Assembly: GCA_025677825.1 (NCBI GenBank)
Contig: JAIXMO010000004.1
Location: 930,001-994,000 of the forward strand
Length of the DNA: 64,000 nt
Source of the DNA: Helicostylum pulchrum
Lineage: Eukaryota > Mucoromycota > Mucoromycetes > Mucorales > Mucoraceae
Direction of reading: 5' to 3'
The position numbers were made by a program, and so were the translations under genes. Position 1 is the stretch's first letter. Each line of letters starts with the position of its first letter. This document shows positions 10,050 through 22,600 of the stretch, piece after piece. The notes under the pieces were generated by a model. That model saw only the letters and a list, made by a program, of their open reading frames with translations, did no database searches and was not told the origin of the DNA.

Positions 10050-11860
10050 TTACCTTGCAGCAGAAAAAAGAAATACTTAGCGGCACAATTATGTATATAA
10101 CACTAATATATATTATTTTTAAAGGCAATTAACATACAGATGGCCAAAGAAGGAGAGTGATATATACACATACAATGTACTTTCCGCGTATTTGGATTCA
10201 TTCTATTTTACCGAATTGGTCTTTAAAGTTTTTTCTTTCTTTACTAAGGGCATATCTATCAATTATTTCAAATACTATATTAAGTAATTTGTAAGGATAA
10301 AAATTATTCACAAGATCTTATATGTCTGTCAAGATGGGCTGAAGTTTTTTTTTTTTAGCATTAAATTATAACTACTGTTTTTTTTTAACATTAAATTATA
10401 ACTGCTGTTTTTTTTTCGTAAAATGACAAACTTCTAGAACGTTATGTTAATTAGTTACCGGGTATGAGACAAAAAAAAGTTTCATTGGAACTGCCTCTAT
10501 TTGTACTCTTCCGTATATAAAGAATTCAATAGACTTTTTTTCCCCATTTTCCTTTTGTATTAGGGCTCTCCTTAAAAAAGATAAAGTGTTTTTGTTTATC
10601 TGAGCCATATAAATATATATGTTAGCTAAACCATATTGATACGCTTCTTTATTTTAAATTGGAACATTCTATTTGTTAAAAATCCTGTGATAAATATGCC
10701 TTTAAACCGTTATTTTCTAATACTCAAAACTTATATTACTAATCTCCTGCTTATATTCGTAAACCAGTAGGTCGGGCTACCATTCGTTTGTTTTTGTTTT
10801 TGTTAATTTACTACAGCTATAATTAGATTGCGTATTTTCACAAGAGGATTTTAAAAGTGTTTTTTTTATAAAGCCACTGTAAATACCTTTTTTTTTTCTT
10901 CTGACAGTTGATACATCATGTACTAGTATATGATCTCGAGATGATTTTATAATAACTTTGATCAGAGTTATAACCCGGTTGAGAGGTGGCAAATCGGTTG
11001 TGATTGACATATGTAGGGGGTCGATAAGTTACACGTTTTTTAATGGATAGAAGAGCGGCTGAGCGTGTTGTCTATTCTAGTCATAGAAATAACAATTTTT
11101 ATTGGTGTTTTGTTAAGTTATTTGATATGATGTGTTTTGTTTTTTTAAAAAAAAACGGTTTTCATTTATATTAGAACCAGCATATTAATTATATGGGAAA
11201 TGTTTGATAACATATTCAGGAGGGAGGTTGGGGGTGTGTGTGTGTGGAAAATGGTCAAGTGGTTTAGGTAATTGAATCAACTAACAGAAGCACAGTGACT
11301 CAAGTTTTGTTTACACATACAAAAAAAAATCTAGACCACTGATTCAGTTGTACTACGTTTCTTGTTTTGTTCCAAAGAGATTAAAAAAGTAAAAAAAAGT
11401 AAATTAGTATTTTATTTTATTTTTGTAATCTATTTTAACGTTAGTCAGTCTTTTTGTTCACAAGTAAAAAAAAAAATGAATGCAACAAATATAAAGTTTT
11501 TATGTATGTACGAGAATATGACATTATTTTCTTTAATAGTCTTTTTAGACCGAATCGAGTAAGACGGAAATATGTTGGACTTAATTCGTCATTTCAGTAG
11601 TTATTGTTGCTTTATAAAAAAACTTGCTTTATTTGTAGTACCTATAAGAGAGAAAAAAAATGGGTCTCTACCAGAAAAGGGAGAACGGATAAAAAATCTA
11701 ATGCGACTTTTTTAAACCTTGAAAAAGTGTACCCCTCCTTTTTTGTTTATTTTTGGGTTTTTTGGATTTTTTTTTTTTTTTTTTCACTATAAAATATGCA
11801 AGTTTTTTTTACAAGACTTTTTTTTCCCTTTTTTCATTTTAAATTATTTTTCTTTTAAAA
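9787..11860. other. Intergenic, no gene seen
   Basis: About 2.1 kb without an ORF I can support. It contains a pure A tract of 47 at 9999-10045, a tandem duplication at 10345-10407, a short GT run near 11234 and many T/A runs. The T-rich segment at 11750-11850 lies just upstream of the zinc-finger ATG. Confidence 0.5.
10345..10407 (+). repeat. Two-copy tandem duplication of about 31 bases
   Basis: A T run followed by attaaattataact(a/g)ctg occurs twice head to tail with one substitution in the unique part. It has no coding meaning and looks like a replication-slippage duplication next to T tracts. Confidence 0.75.
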
Positions 11861-12661
11861 ATGTCATCATCCTCTTCCAACAGTTTTTATCATCATATTA
11901 ATATGAACGACTACTTGACCAATGAATCCGTTTTACTTGGTAACAATAGTTCTTTCAACTCATCTTCATTTATAAGGAACTGTAATTGCCTAGAGTGTGT
12001 GAAACCATATTACGCCATAAAGGACGGTGTTTCTATGACAGCAAGTAGTGTTATTAAAAATGAAGAAGAATATAGTGTCAACAATACCATGTTGACTGGA
12101 GATATAAACCAAGTAACTGATTTTTACAATTATGATTACTCTTATGTTCCATTACAATCACCTTTGGATATCTGTTACAGAGATAACAATTATTTTATGA
12201 CAGCGGGCTATTCAACATCATCATCTTCCAGTTCGCCACCACCTCCATCTTTATCACCCGAATTTGTAAATACAGAAATACAAAAGACGAACGAACCAGA
12301 TTATTATTATAACTCCATATTAGAATATCCCATGGTTAAGACCGAGCCAACTTTTACCAAAAAAGAATCTCATGGTAACAAAATCGGTAATAAGAAACGA
12401 AATTCATCAGCTGAATCTACTTGCTCCGTTTCATCTACAAAGAAAAAATTCAGTTGTGATTATTGCTCTCGAGCTTTTGCGCGTAAATATGATTTGGCTA
12501 GACATCAACGTATACACACTGGCAATAAACCCTATGTTTGTCCTTGCTGTTCAAAAGGCTTTTCTCGCTCCGATGCTCGTATTCGTCATTTCCGTACAGA
12601 GCGAATGTGTAAAGATGGTGAAAATAAAACAGCAAGACTTCGAAGCCAACGTAAGCAATAA
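11861..12661 (+). CDS. C2H2 zinc-finger transcription factor
   Basis: Single exon, 266 residues. The N-terminal 190 residues are rich in Ser, Asn and Tyr (a Ser/Pro run near residue 125), as in activation regions. A basic stretch ([10 protein letters not shown]) precedes two C-terminal fingers. Finger 1 is canonical: C199, C202, H215, H219 with the HTGNKP linker. Finger 2 has C227, C230, H243 and then C250 (H-x6-C), so it is a C2HC finger rather than C2H2. The tail [10 protein letters not shown] is basic. It is probably a nuclear DNA-binding regulator. The two-finger arrangement ending RHFRTERMC seems to be a fungal subfamily, but I cannot name an orthologue. The start is the first ATG after a T-rich leader. 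Confidence 0.85.
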   Translation: MSSSSSNSFYHHINMNDYLTNESVLLGNNSSFNSSSFIRNCNCLECVKPYYAIKDGVSMTASSVIKNEEEYSVNNTMLTGDINQVTDFYNYDYSYVPLQSPLDICYRDNNYFMTAGYSTSSSSSSPPPPSLSPEFVNTEIQKTNEPDYYYNSILEYPMVKTEPTFTKKESHGNKIGNKKRNSSAESTCSVSSTKKKFSCDYCSRAFARKYDLARHQRIHTGNKPYVCPCCSKGFSRSDARIRHFRTERMCKDGENKTARLRSQRKQ

Positions 12662-13095
12662 AAAAAAAAAAAAAAGAATACCCACACAAATAGCATTTCC
12701 CTTTTTTTCTTCATTATTGTTCTTACTGGTACGTAGATCAATACTATTATCCTTTTCCTCATATGCATCTACTCCTTTATACAACCTATTATTTTATCAT
12801 TTGTTATTGTACTCATTCATTTTTAAAAAAAAAAGTATGGGTTAGTTCTCTATCCTTTTTTTTTTATTTTTTTTTTTTTTTATTTTCTCCTTATTATATG
12901 TGCGTGTTTTTTCTTCTTTTCTCTCTCTCTCTCGCTTTCTCTCTCTATCTTCATTCTTCTTCATCATATTTAATTTGAACTACATGCCCTTTTTTTTCTT
13001 TTATTGCCTTATGTGTCGTTATTTTTTTAACCTTCTTCATTGTTATTCTTGTTGTCAATAAAATAGCAGTTTGAGTTTAATCTTAATTTGGTCGC

Positions 13096-13133
<38 letters not shown>

Positions 13134-14139
13134 GGGATACGGTTAATTTCGCGTATAGAAAAAAAGGAAACTTTTGTCCTTATTAAAAGTATTACCGCAA
13201 GAATATATAAACTCAAAAATACTTGTATATTTCTGGTAAACTGTAATAACCAAACACAAAATAGTTGAAGATCAACAATTCTATAATTGGACTTGTGTAA
13301 TGTACAAGTGCCATACTACCAATGCATTTAAACCGTGTCTTTTAGATAAATATGTTTACATGTTATTTTGTTCTTCCCCGTTGCACCTTACATGAAGGGA
13401 TGGAAAAAAAAATTTACTTAATTTATTGCAAGATGTATAAGGGTGATTCTGAGGAAGAAGAAGAAAAGACCATTTTTGATGTATTTTCTGTATTATTTTG
13501 TGTTGTAATTACTTCATCATTGATTCTCAGAATAAATGTAACAAATATTAACTCCTTTTTTTTATAGAGATGTTTATCGATATAGTGTGCAATAAACCAT
13601 AAATTACTCACATGTGTAAATTAGAAAAAAAGTTAAAAAATGACTGCAGTCTTTTTTTTTGTTTACTCCTATTTTTTTTTATTTTTTTTCTTGAAAAAAA
13701 AACGCGTAAATATATATGGTAATATCGCTCATGTATAAAAAAAAAAAAAGAATAATAGAGAGGGTATATATATTTACACCGTACATGTACAAAAAAAAAT
13801 GTATTATTCCGTCGTCAGTATAGCAAAAATCTATGCATGAATCTCGTGATTTCATATGAATAGGAAATACTTCTTTTTTTATTACAAGATGTTGGTTGAT
13901 CGATTAAAATCGACAAATAAAAATCCAAGAAAAAAAAAACTGCTAGGATAGTAAACTAATAAAGTATTCCAGGGAAAAAATAAAAATGGGGAGTAAAAAT
14001 CTTAAAGGAAAAAAAAATTACAATACAATATATATATATGTAAAATATATGGGGTAATAACTCAGGAGTGAAGAGAGAAAGAGTAGTCAGGCGGTCATAA
14101 CAGTGTAATCTATTATTTTAATGGTCTAAAAAGTTCTTT
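12662..14139. other. Intergenic between tail-to-tail genes
   Basis: The zinc-finger gene and GPI7 converge on this 1.5 kb. It is T/A-run-rich, with a T17/A20-like palindrome near 13095-13133 and a CTCT tract near 12922-12950. Open frames here are low-complexity Phe/Ser/Lys and not supported as genes. Confidence 0.5.
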
Positions 14140-17100
14140 TTATTCTTCAAGCTCCTCGTCGTCTTCTGAAATAGTTAGAGTTGTTTTCGATCTAAATAAT
14201 ATCTGTGTAAATAAAGAACCAAGTAGAGTTTGGAAAATCCAATGAAACAGTATAACCCAAGCTACTTGATAAAGATATTTTGGTGAAAATACAGTCCAAA
14301 TAAACAAGTGCTCTTTCAATATTGTGACAGCAATTGATAATAAAGTTAATACCAGACCAAATAAACTAGATTGAACAATGATATAGGAGATCCATGGCTG
14401 AGCTGCATCATTTGCACTTTCGTTAGGTATCAATTGACTGGCATCCGCAATTAATGTCCAACCTGCAATCGCCCACCATAAACTTACAGACCAATTTGAA
14501 CAAAATGTAAGTATACCGATAAGAATTGTGTCATATTCTTGTACTCCTACATATGCATTACTTAAATCAACAGATGCTATAGAGTTTGTGTGGCCTGTCA
14601 AAAAGAAAGCGCTGTGACTTAGACAACATACAAGAATGCTTGTAAACCAGCTAGGGATAGGACTCTTGTTTGATAAATAACTTCTCCATTGTAATATAAT
14701 TTCAAACTGTAAATTAAAAATTACGAATAAGAAAGCGTTTTGGGGTTCACTAAGGAGTATTAAGAGAGGGGTACTCAAGTGTAACAATAATTGCAAAATT
14801 AAGCTGGTGTTTTTTTCTAAAGAAAAAAACATAATTAATTAAACAATATTTTAAGTAATTGTTCACACACACACACACACACACACTCTCTCTCTCTCTC
14901 TCTCTCTCTGTCTCTGTCTCTGTCTCTGTCTCTGTCTCTGTCTCTTACGTATATTATTTGACTCGCCCATCGTCATCAGAGTTGCTCTTTTGATTACATA
15001 GAATAATCCGCCCAAAACAAATAATCCAGCACCTTCATAATTATAGATTAGTTTGCCTAATTGTACTTGATTTAAAGGAAGAACAAGTTCCCAATTTAAA
15101 AGGCTTTGATAGAGATTGGGTAAGTCCGTATTTTGAGCTCTCATTTTATAGACCAACACCAAGATAGAGTTTAGTGCAATAATAGAACCAAGTACTACCT
15201 TAATAACAGTTTGGACGATTTTCACAGTTTGGTTTACATCAATTGCATGCTTTTGATCCAAGTTGTACATGGATCGTACACTAAACAGAAAGGTACAAAG
15301 TAACGCCAAGAACATAAGATGCCATTTAAGCTCTGAATCTGAGAGTATAAGTGTCATGGTATTGGTCCAACTCATAGTAACTCGAACTAGAATCAATTGA
15401 CCCATACCTAAAGCAATAGGATACCATTTTTCTCTGATTGTTTGGGTAGGTAACGTCAAACTATTTGTATTTTTTTTTAAAAAAAAAGAAAATATCACAT
15501 GCGTTAAGTAAATAATTCTAGATACCATCAGAAAAAAAATTACCTGTGTATAACCGATAACATGCCAATACTCTGTGTAATGTAATACCAAGTGTAACCT
15601 TCTTCTTCAATAAAACTACTGGCAAACATACTTGCCGAATAACCCGAAATAACAAGAACGCAAAACCACTTGTTGAAATTCCAATTACGGTCACCTCTAT
15701 CAATAAATGCAACCGTCCAAATAATAAATGAACAGGTACTAATAGTTATTAAAATTACACCAGTGATCATTAACTTTAAATTATAATCGCTAGCTGTATT
15801 TGATAGATAGGATTGGGCCATGTCAATGAACTACACAAACGAAATTTCCAGATTAGAGTCAATCCCGTCCCGGGGGATGTGTGTGTGTGTTATGCTAATA
15901 ACAAACACGGTACGATAGTTATAAAAAAATCATGTACCTTGTAATAAGCTTTTATAGTGTCTTGTGCTATTTGTTCTGTCTTTTCTATCTTGTACGTTTC
16001 GTGTAAATCAATAGCTTCTGCATAGTACTTACTTGGTGAATTTTGATCATAATCGTTTTGACCTTTAATAAATCTAGAAAGTTCTGGAAATAATTTGGAT
16101 AAAAGCTGAACCAGTTGATGAGCATTTAAAGCAAGTCCATTAATTACGGATGCAGCTATTGTTGTTATTATGATGCATTAGCTCCTTGTGAAAAGACGAA
16201 GAAAAAAACACTATTTTACTTTACCATTTTCAGTATTATATAAGCTATCTATAACTTTACCCAAATTGTTTTTGGGAATAGGAAATCCAAATAAGGTCGC
16301 CAAGGTAGGAACGATATCTATTTGGTCAATTACTGGATGACCCAATATACTGTTCTGGCTAGCAGAAACATGTCTCTTAATTGAAGGACGCGATTCAAAC
16401 CGCGGGCTTAAAAATACAAGTGCCTAAAAGAAAAATGGATCAGCCTAGACTTTTAACGATTTCTATTCAATTAATTACCGCTGATGTTTCTCCTACGGAT
16501 GACCCGCCGTGATTTCCTTTCTAATGTTTAAAGCGCTGATTATTATAACAAGCTTTTTTATTTTACGAGAAAAAAAGTGTTTACCTCGTTCATACCGTGA
16601 TCTCCGCATACTACTATTAATGTACCTCTTGCGTTACTATCATCACGCATCCTCACAGCATCCTGTTTCGAGACAATGTCATAAATAGATTCAACCGCTT
16701 GATCCATCTCCTTTTGCTTGGGTTTCATCAATGGGCTATTAGGTCCACCTAAATGGCCAATATGATCCAAACCTAAATAGTGGAAAATGACAGCATCCCA
16801 ATCGCTTTGTACTAGATCTGTTTCGATATGGCGAGTAACATTTAAATCTACTTGGACGGTATCCTAAACTACAGTTGTAAGTATACGTGTGTGTGTATGT
16901 AATGCAGATATGGTTCGTTTTTACCGAAACAAAAAAAGATGTGGTACCATCCGTCTTTTCAAATAGGTTGGGAAAGAGTCTGATCCAAGTATCATCGCCA
17001 AAGAAATGAATTGTTTTATTACCGTTGTTTTTTAATTGGTATACCCAATTATCATGAAAATCTAACGAGGAACTCGTATCGGATTCGGCAATATTAAGAA

Positions 17101-17593
17101 TAGCGTCTAAAAAACTTGGGACGGTACCGGTTGTCATGGCTTTAATTCGTGGCATAGTAACGGTAGGAGCTGTTGCCTTGGCTGTAAAAGGAAAAGCGGA
17201 TCCTTTTTGTATTTGGCTAAATGATATTTTTTTTTTATAAATTTAATTGTTTTTTTTTCGTGCCTTTCGAGAGAGTTTTACCTGTTTATAAAGTCGAACC
17301 CGGAATCTTGTCCTAAAACGAAATCACTATATAAAAGACTTTTTAGTAAGTGGAAAAGTACTGTTTCTCTTTTTTGTTTACTTTCTAAGTGCATCGATAA
17401 CAATAAAGACAAGTCGATCGAATTCAGGTTCGTTATGCAAGTCTTTAAGCGATGAAGGAATGTCATCCTTTGTTGCATAACCGGGAAGATAAATTTTGTA
17501 GGGAAAGAAACCTTTACAGAATAAGGCTATACCAATTATTTGAATACAGGCTAGTATAGTTATATACAAGGGCCGTTTGTTCGTATTCAACAT
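14140..17593 (-). CDS. GPI7: GPI ethanolamine-phosphate transferase 2 (GPI7/PIG-G)
   Basis: Ten exons, 920 residues: 17593-17382, 17326-17282, 17216-16925, 16863-16585, 16520-16479, 16423-16225, 16155-15938, 15830-15544, 15460-14949, 14816-14140; phases agree throughout. It is an ER-membrane enzyme that adds ethanolamine phosphate to the second mannose of GPI anchors. An N-terminal signal anchor is followed by a lumenal alkaline-phosphatase-like domain: FIVIDALRNDFV (metal Asp67), APTVTMPRIKAM (catalytic Thr region, about 103-109), FFGDDTWIRLFP, HYLGLDHIGHLGGPNSP and CGDHGMNEKGNHGG. PIPKNNLG ends the domain. The C-terminal half has many membrane segments and the family motif FLTGHTNSIAS. GDETW- and HYLGLDHIGH-type blocks favour GPI7/PIG-G over GPI13. 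Intron 9 is packed with microsatellites. Confidence 0.92.
14863..14946. repeat. Compound microsatellite in GPI7 intron 9
   Basis: On the plus strand, an AC run, then a CT run, then several TGTCTC hexamers occupy most of the 132-base intron between exons 9 and 10 of GPI7. The hexamers abut the splice donor within a few bases. Confidence 0.9.
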
Positions 17594-18183
17594 GATGAAA
17601 AGTTGGGTCGAAATAACTTGCCTCGCTTTTAAACAGGGCAAAAAAAAGAGAGAGGGGAAAACGCGCGTGGTATGTATTGGCCGGGATTTAGATTTAACGT
17701 TATTATTATTTTATTTTATTTTCGGGTAAAAAGCCACGGTTTATTGGCTCATGTCCTTTATAAAGTATTACAACGAAGTTTTAGTGTTGTAAAAAGAGGG
17801 TTTTTTTTTTTTTGCATAATAGTAGTGCTAATGGTATTTTATCAAAAAAGTAAAAAAAAAAAAACCTTAATTTTTTTTTTTGATGTATAGATAAGGAACA
17901 AGACAAATTATGAATATAAGTTGATTCGAATCTTAGTCACTTTTCTTTAACTGGTATCTATATTGATAAATAGGAAAGGTTTTCCTCTTTGCAATCAAGA
18001 GTATAATGTCTGTTACAATGGCATTAAATGGAACCTTCCTGTAATTATTTAAATCCCAGAGGTAATCGCTGCCGTGACTATTAAGTGGCTTATGCACAGA
18101 ACTCTTTTTTTTTTGAATAAAGGAAAGAAAAAAAGTGATATTTTTTTTTTCTGTATTCCTTATCAGAAAGTTTTTTTTATATA
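17594..18183. promoter_or_regulatory. Divergent promoter region GPI7 / L1-domain gene
   Basis: The two start codons face away from each other over 590 bases. Several T tracts occur on both strands (for example 17801-17812 and 18136-18150, the latter close to the rightward ATG). No consensus TATA position can be fixed with confidence. Confidence 0.5.
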
Positions 18184-19696
18184 ATGGCTGCCCAAGAATT
18201 AGATTTGACACAGGTAAAAAAAATAATACTAAAGGTTTACTGTATTATGTTCTGGTATTAAAGTTATTTTTCAATTGAATAGGCTAAGCAAGCTATTGCT
18301 GCTTTGTACAAGTACAACAACTCCAAGTCCGAAAACGACATGCTTGACAGCGCCGAAGAAAAGAGCATCTTTATTCAAATCACTACTCATAAAATTATGA
18401 ACAAGGCTCAATTAAAGAAGACTAGAATGTAAAGTAGTCGTTAGAAGAAGAAGAAAAAAAATATCAGATCGTAAAAAAAAAAAAAAAAAAACTAATCGCT
18501 TACTTTATAAAAATATAGCCCCTTGAAGGTTTCTCCCTTCGCTAGCAATGTCGAAGTTTGTTTGATCACCAAGGATTCCGAAAAGGTTATGGAAGATAAG
18601 GTCAAGTCTGTTTCACCTGTCAAAAAGGTTAGTTTTATTTGTATAAGAATATGTTCAACTCAAACTGGGATACTAAAAAAAAGTATTTTAATGGAAATAG
18701 GTTATCAGTGTCAGCACTTTAGGATCTACATACAAGAACTTTGAAGCTAGAAGAAAGCTTTGTGATTCATACGATATTTTCTTGGTTGACGATAGAGTTG
18801 TTCACCTTATGCCTAAGCTTCTCGGTAAGCACTTTTTCGCAAAGAACAAGTAAGTTGATGTTTTTTAAAAAAAAAAACTGGATATAGTGTTGCCAAGGGG
18901 TAGATGTAACTAACATCTTTAAAATTAGGGCTCCCGTCGCTATTAAAGTCTCTAGCTTAAAGAAATCTGTCGAAAGTGCATTAAACGCCACCTACGTTAA
19001 ATTAAATAACGGTATCAACACGTAAGTTTTTTTTTTATACTGTAGGAAAATGGGGATCGATTTTAAGAGACTAATTATTATTTATATAGTCTTGTCAGCA
19101 TTGGTAACTTTGGTTTGACCGAAGAACAAATTTTAGAAAACTACGAAACAGCAGTTCCTGAACTTGTTAAGATCGTTGCACATACTTGGAAGCAAGTTCA
19201 ATTGATTGGTATTAAGTCCTCTCAATCACCTATTCTTCCTATTTACACTGCTTTACCCACTGTTGATGATGAAGAGGAAAAGAAAGAAGAGCCCGTTAAG
19301 GCTGCTGCTCCCGCTAAGAAGGAAGTTGCTAAGAAGGCTGCTGCTAAGAAGGCTGCTCCTGCTAAGAAGGAAGCTGCACCTGCTAAGAAGGCTGCTGCTC
19401 CCGCTAAGAAGGCTGCTGCTCCCGCTAAGAAGGCTGCTGCTCCCGCTAAGAAGGAAGTCGCTAAGAAGGAAGCTGCCCCCGCTAAGAAGGAAGTTGCCAA
19501 GAAGGAAGCTGCTCCTGCCAAGAAGGCTGCCCCTGCAAAGAAGGCTGCTCCTGCTAAGAAGGAAGCTGCACCTGCTAAGAAGGCTGCTGCTCCCGCTAAG
19601 AAGGCTGCTGCCGCTAAGAAGGAAATTCCCGTTGCTCCCGCCAAGAAGGCAGAAACTAAGAAGGTTACCAAGAAGGTTGTTAAGAGCAAAAAATAG
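18184..19696 (+). CDS. Ribosomal L1-domain protein (RSL1D1/Utp30/Cic1 type)
   Basis: Six exons (18184-18213, 18283-18428, 18519-18627, 18701-18849, 18929-19021, 19090-19696) encode 377 residues. Residues about 10-240 form an L1-fold domain: TKKAQ-like start, KKTRIPLKVSPF, VCLITKD, FFLVDDR-like FLVDDRVVHLMPKLLGKHFF, and VSIGNFGLTEEQILENYETAV. These match nucleolar L1-domain proteins that help 60S/90S ribosome assembly (Cic1/Nsa3, Utp30, human RSL1D1). The last 125 residues are a Lys/Ala/Pro tail made of about 20 AAPAKK-type units, like the basic tails of histone H1 and some ribosomal proteins. The tail is in-frame and codon use varies between units, so it is a real coding repeat and not an artefact. 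Confidence 0.85.
19298..19660 (+). repeat. Coding tandem repeat (AAPAKK units)
   Basis: Irregular units of 12-24 bases built on gctgctcccgctaagaag encode the Ala/Pro/Lys tail. Long open frames on both strands here are shadows of this repeat. Confidence 0.9.
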
Positions 19697-22600
19697 ATGC
19701 CCTGAAACAAATTTTCAATTTTTATATAATTTTTTCTCATACATTCAACTAGTAAATAATAAAAAAACATCAGAAACGAAAGAAAAATGGAATGTACATT
19801 TTTTTATGCCTATAAATTATTGGTTTAAAAAAAGGGGGCTGGCTGGCAAAGGGGGTGATATATTTAAATGCGGTGGTAAATATAAAAAAGCTTATGAATT
19901 GGATTTTCTAATCCCATAGTATTCCTTTTTTTACAATGCACACAAAGAGAGTATAGGTACTCACGCAGTCTCCGATCGAGCGGTTTTGGTTTCCTTTTAC
20001 AGAATCCTAATTAGGGTGCAGAACCCATCAGCTCTGCAGAGAGGGTACACTATATCGAACAGTGGACGGGATACTTAACTATATATCCAGCACAAGTATT
20101 AAATGCGCTGTATTCATTGAGTCAGTTATAAAAACTTAACGCTAATAAAACCATTCCTAACGGACGAGAAGGGGGGGGGGGGAGAAAAGAGCAACTATGC
20201 TAAGTAGAAGGATCAGCTTGAAAATCAATGCTTAGAAAAAAAGCTCACTGAGATACCTGAAGTTAGAAATCGCTCGCATAAGAAATCACTGCTGAAATTA
20301 GCAGTTATAATAAATATTGGTTTCTTTTTTCGATTTTCATGTTTGGGGGTCAACCTCTTCGTGTTTTTGTGGTTATTTCACCATTACTCCTGATCCAATT
20401 TTTTTATCTTTGTGGAAAAAACATGGATAGAATAGAACTCGTTTAGACTCTTCTAATCTATTTTAAATCATACTTTTAATGCAAAAACTGAAAGAGTGAT
20501 CGCTGTTTTAGACGTTTTTTTTTTTGGGTAAAAAATACACTTTTTTAGTGTAACATAGTGTAACCTAGTATAACCATTTTCAGAGCTTCGCGATTACATA
20601 AAATATAGTTTTTTATTACCGTGTTTGGTTATAGCACCGAATGTAGATATTTAAAAACTATATATTGGATGTTTATGAATAAAAGTACTACATCTAAAAC
20701 TGGACGGGAAAACGCGCTTTGAAGAAATCACCAGTTTAAGGACCGCTTAACTCAAAATTTAAAGGAAAAAAAACGTCCAAAACGATCAGTATTTTTTGTA
20801 CAAATATAAATTTAAATAGATTAAATGCGCCTAAAATAACTCTTTATTACCATTGTTTTTTTCACAAATAAAGTCAAGGTATATATAGAGTAATTTTAGA
20901 GTAACCACAAAAACGCAAAAGGGGTTGACCCCCCCCCCCCAAAATGACAAAAAATCATCAAAAATAATCGACTGAAGAAAAAAATAAAAAATCGAGAAAA
21001 TATAAAACAATGTGCAGTTTTCAATTTTGGTATTAAAGACAACATCATAAGGAGTGACTTTTACTAAGTAACCTGGAAAAAAAGAATCATTTCCTGATGT
21101 TTAATCATACAATGAAAACATCTTATTTCGATCACCGAAAAATGACCTTTTTTAGAAGTTACTTCTAAACCTTCACTTAAAAACACACGTTTTTAATAGA
21201 AAATGGATGCACAATAATGGATTATAATACTTGAAATAGTTCTTGATCTCACACAAATTATTAGAATCGTTATAAATTCTACATAGCAATGCGTTTAAAA
21301 ACTACAAGCTATGATGTATGGGACTAAAAAAGTATCTTTTTGTTCGCTTTATTTGGTTTATACTGCATCCTTTTTCAATCTTTCATCAATTGGCAGCCAT
21401 GGGTACCTAATTACTTTTCCCAGTTAATTTTTTAAAGATTCACTGCTGATACGCGCTCCATTCAAGTCTAAATTTACTGTATGTATACTTTAATTACTTT
21501 GTAAGGTTTATTTTATTGTTCTCTCTATCAGTTTGATTATTGTTCCTTTGTTTTAATAACATTGATTGATAATATACTTTTGAAGACAATTTAGACGCAT
21601 TTATAGAAATAAGACTTTTTATTTTTATTTTCTTTATTTTATATATTTAGTAGTTTTGTGATATTGGACTCTACCCTTAAATGAAATAGTGGTGATAGAT
21701 GTGTTAAAGCGGGGGGGGGGGGGACTGAAGATGTTCTGGAAGAAATACACCCTTAGATCGATCCTACCCTTAAACCGGGTCACCTCTAAATAGAGCCGCT
21801 ACTGTATTTATAATTGATTGCTTTGAATAATTATCTGTATATATATATTAAGAATGAGCAAACCATTGAAATAAGAAGTTATTCCGAGTTTTTACCTGAC
21901 GCTTCATTAGTTGAAGTTGAACTTTTTTCGCAATCAATAATAACATTTCCTTCTATTCGAAAAGAAAGAAAAAACAACTGGCAACAACACTGTTGGTTAA
22001 TACACTACCTGTGATATTTTTAGCTGTTAACTTTAGACTTGCAGGTAGTATGTCAGGATAAAGTTTTTATATTTAAATGAATCTTTTTTCAATCTTGGTC
22101 TTGGCTAATCCAACAAATTTTTATAGGATTTGATCCATAAATAAAAGTAACTTCAAAACGATGTAATTTTTAATTGTTCTTTTAGTTAAAATTCTATCTG
22201 AATCGGTAGGAACCATGTCTAATGATAAGGCAGGCAGCTTGACCTTTAGTTAACATTGTTGAATGTAAACAAAAATAGGCAAACATGAGGCCGTATGTCC
22301 ATATCAGGGGGTACTTTTGAGTTTTGAGTTCATTCTTTTAGTTTTAAATGCTCGTAGGACCTTTCTTTTCAGGACCTCATTTCTACGGTTGGGACATTTG
22401 AGGCGATCCTATGATTTCTGAGGAAACTAAAGCTCTAGATGCACGGTCAATTTACGCAGCCGGCTAAAAAGGTGAGGCCTTTTATTCATAGTACACGTTT
22501 TTGCATCGACACCACCATACCTCAGGGAAAGATTCTTTTGAAAGGTACACATATAATTATGTATGAACTCATAATTAAAAAGGAAAAAAAAAGATAGGGG

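Noticed and set aside
13352..13567. 71-codon ORF with an acidic EEEEE stretch
   Set aside because: Begins in A/T spacer, ends in a T run, no conserved features; chance is sufficient.
17933..18211. Minus-strand ORF in the GPI7/L1-domain promoter
   Set aside because: No family resemblance, overlaps the start of the L1-domain gene and lies in a divergent promoter.
19206..19919. Long open frames on both strands over the Lys/Ala tail (Leu/Arg-rich and Ala/Phe-rich)
   Set aside because: They are shadows of the AAPAKK repeat of the L1-domain gene; repeats of a stop-free unit keep all frames open.
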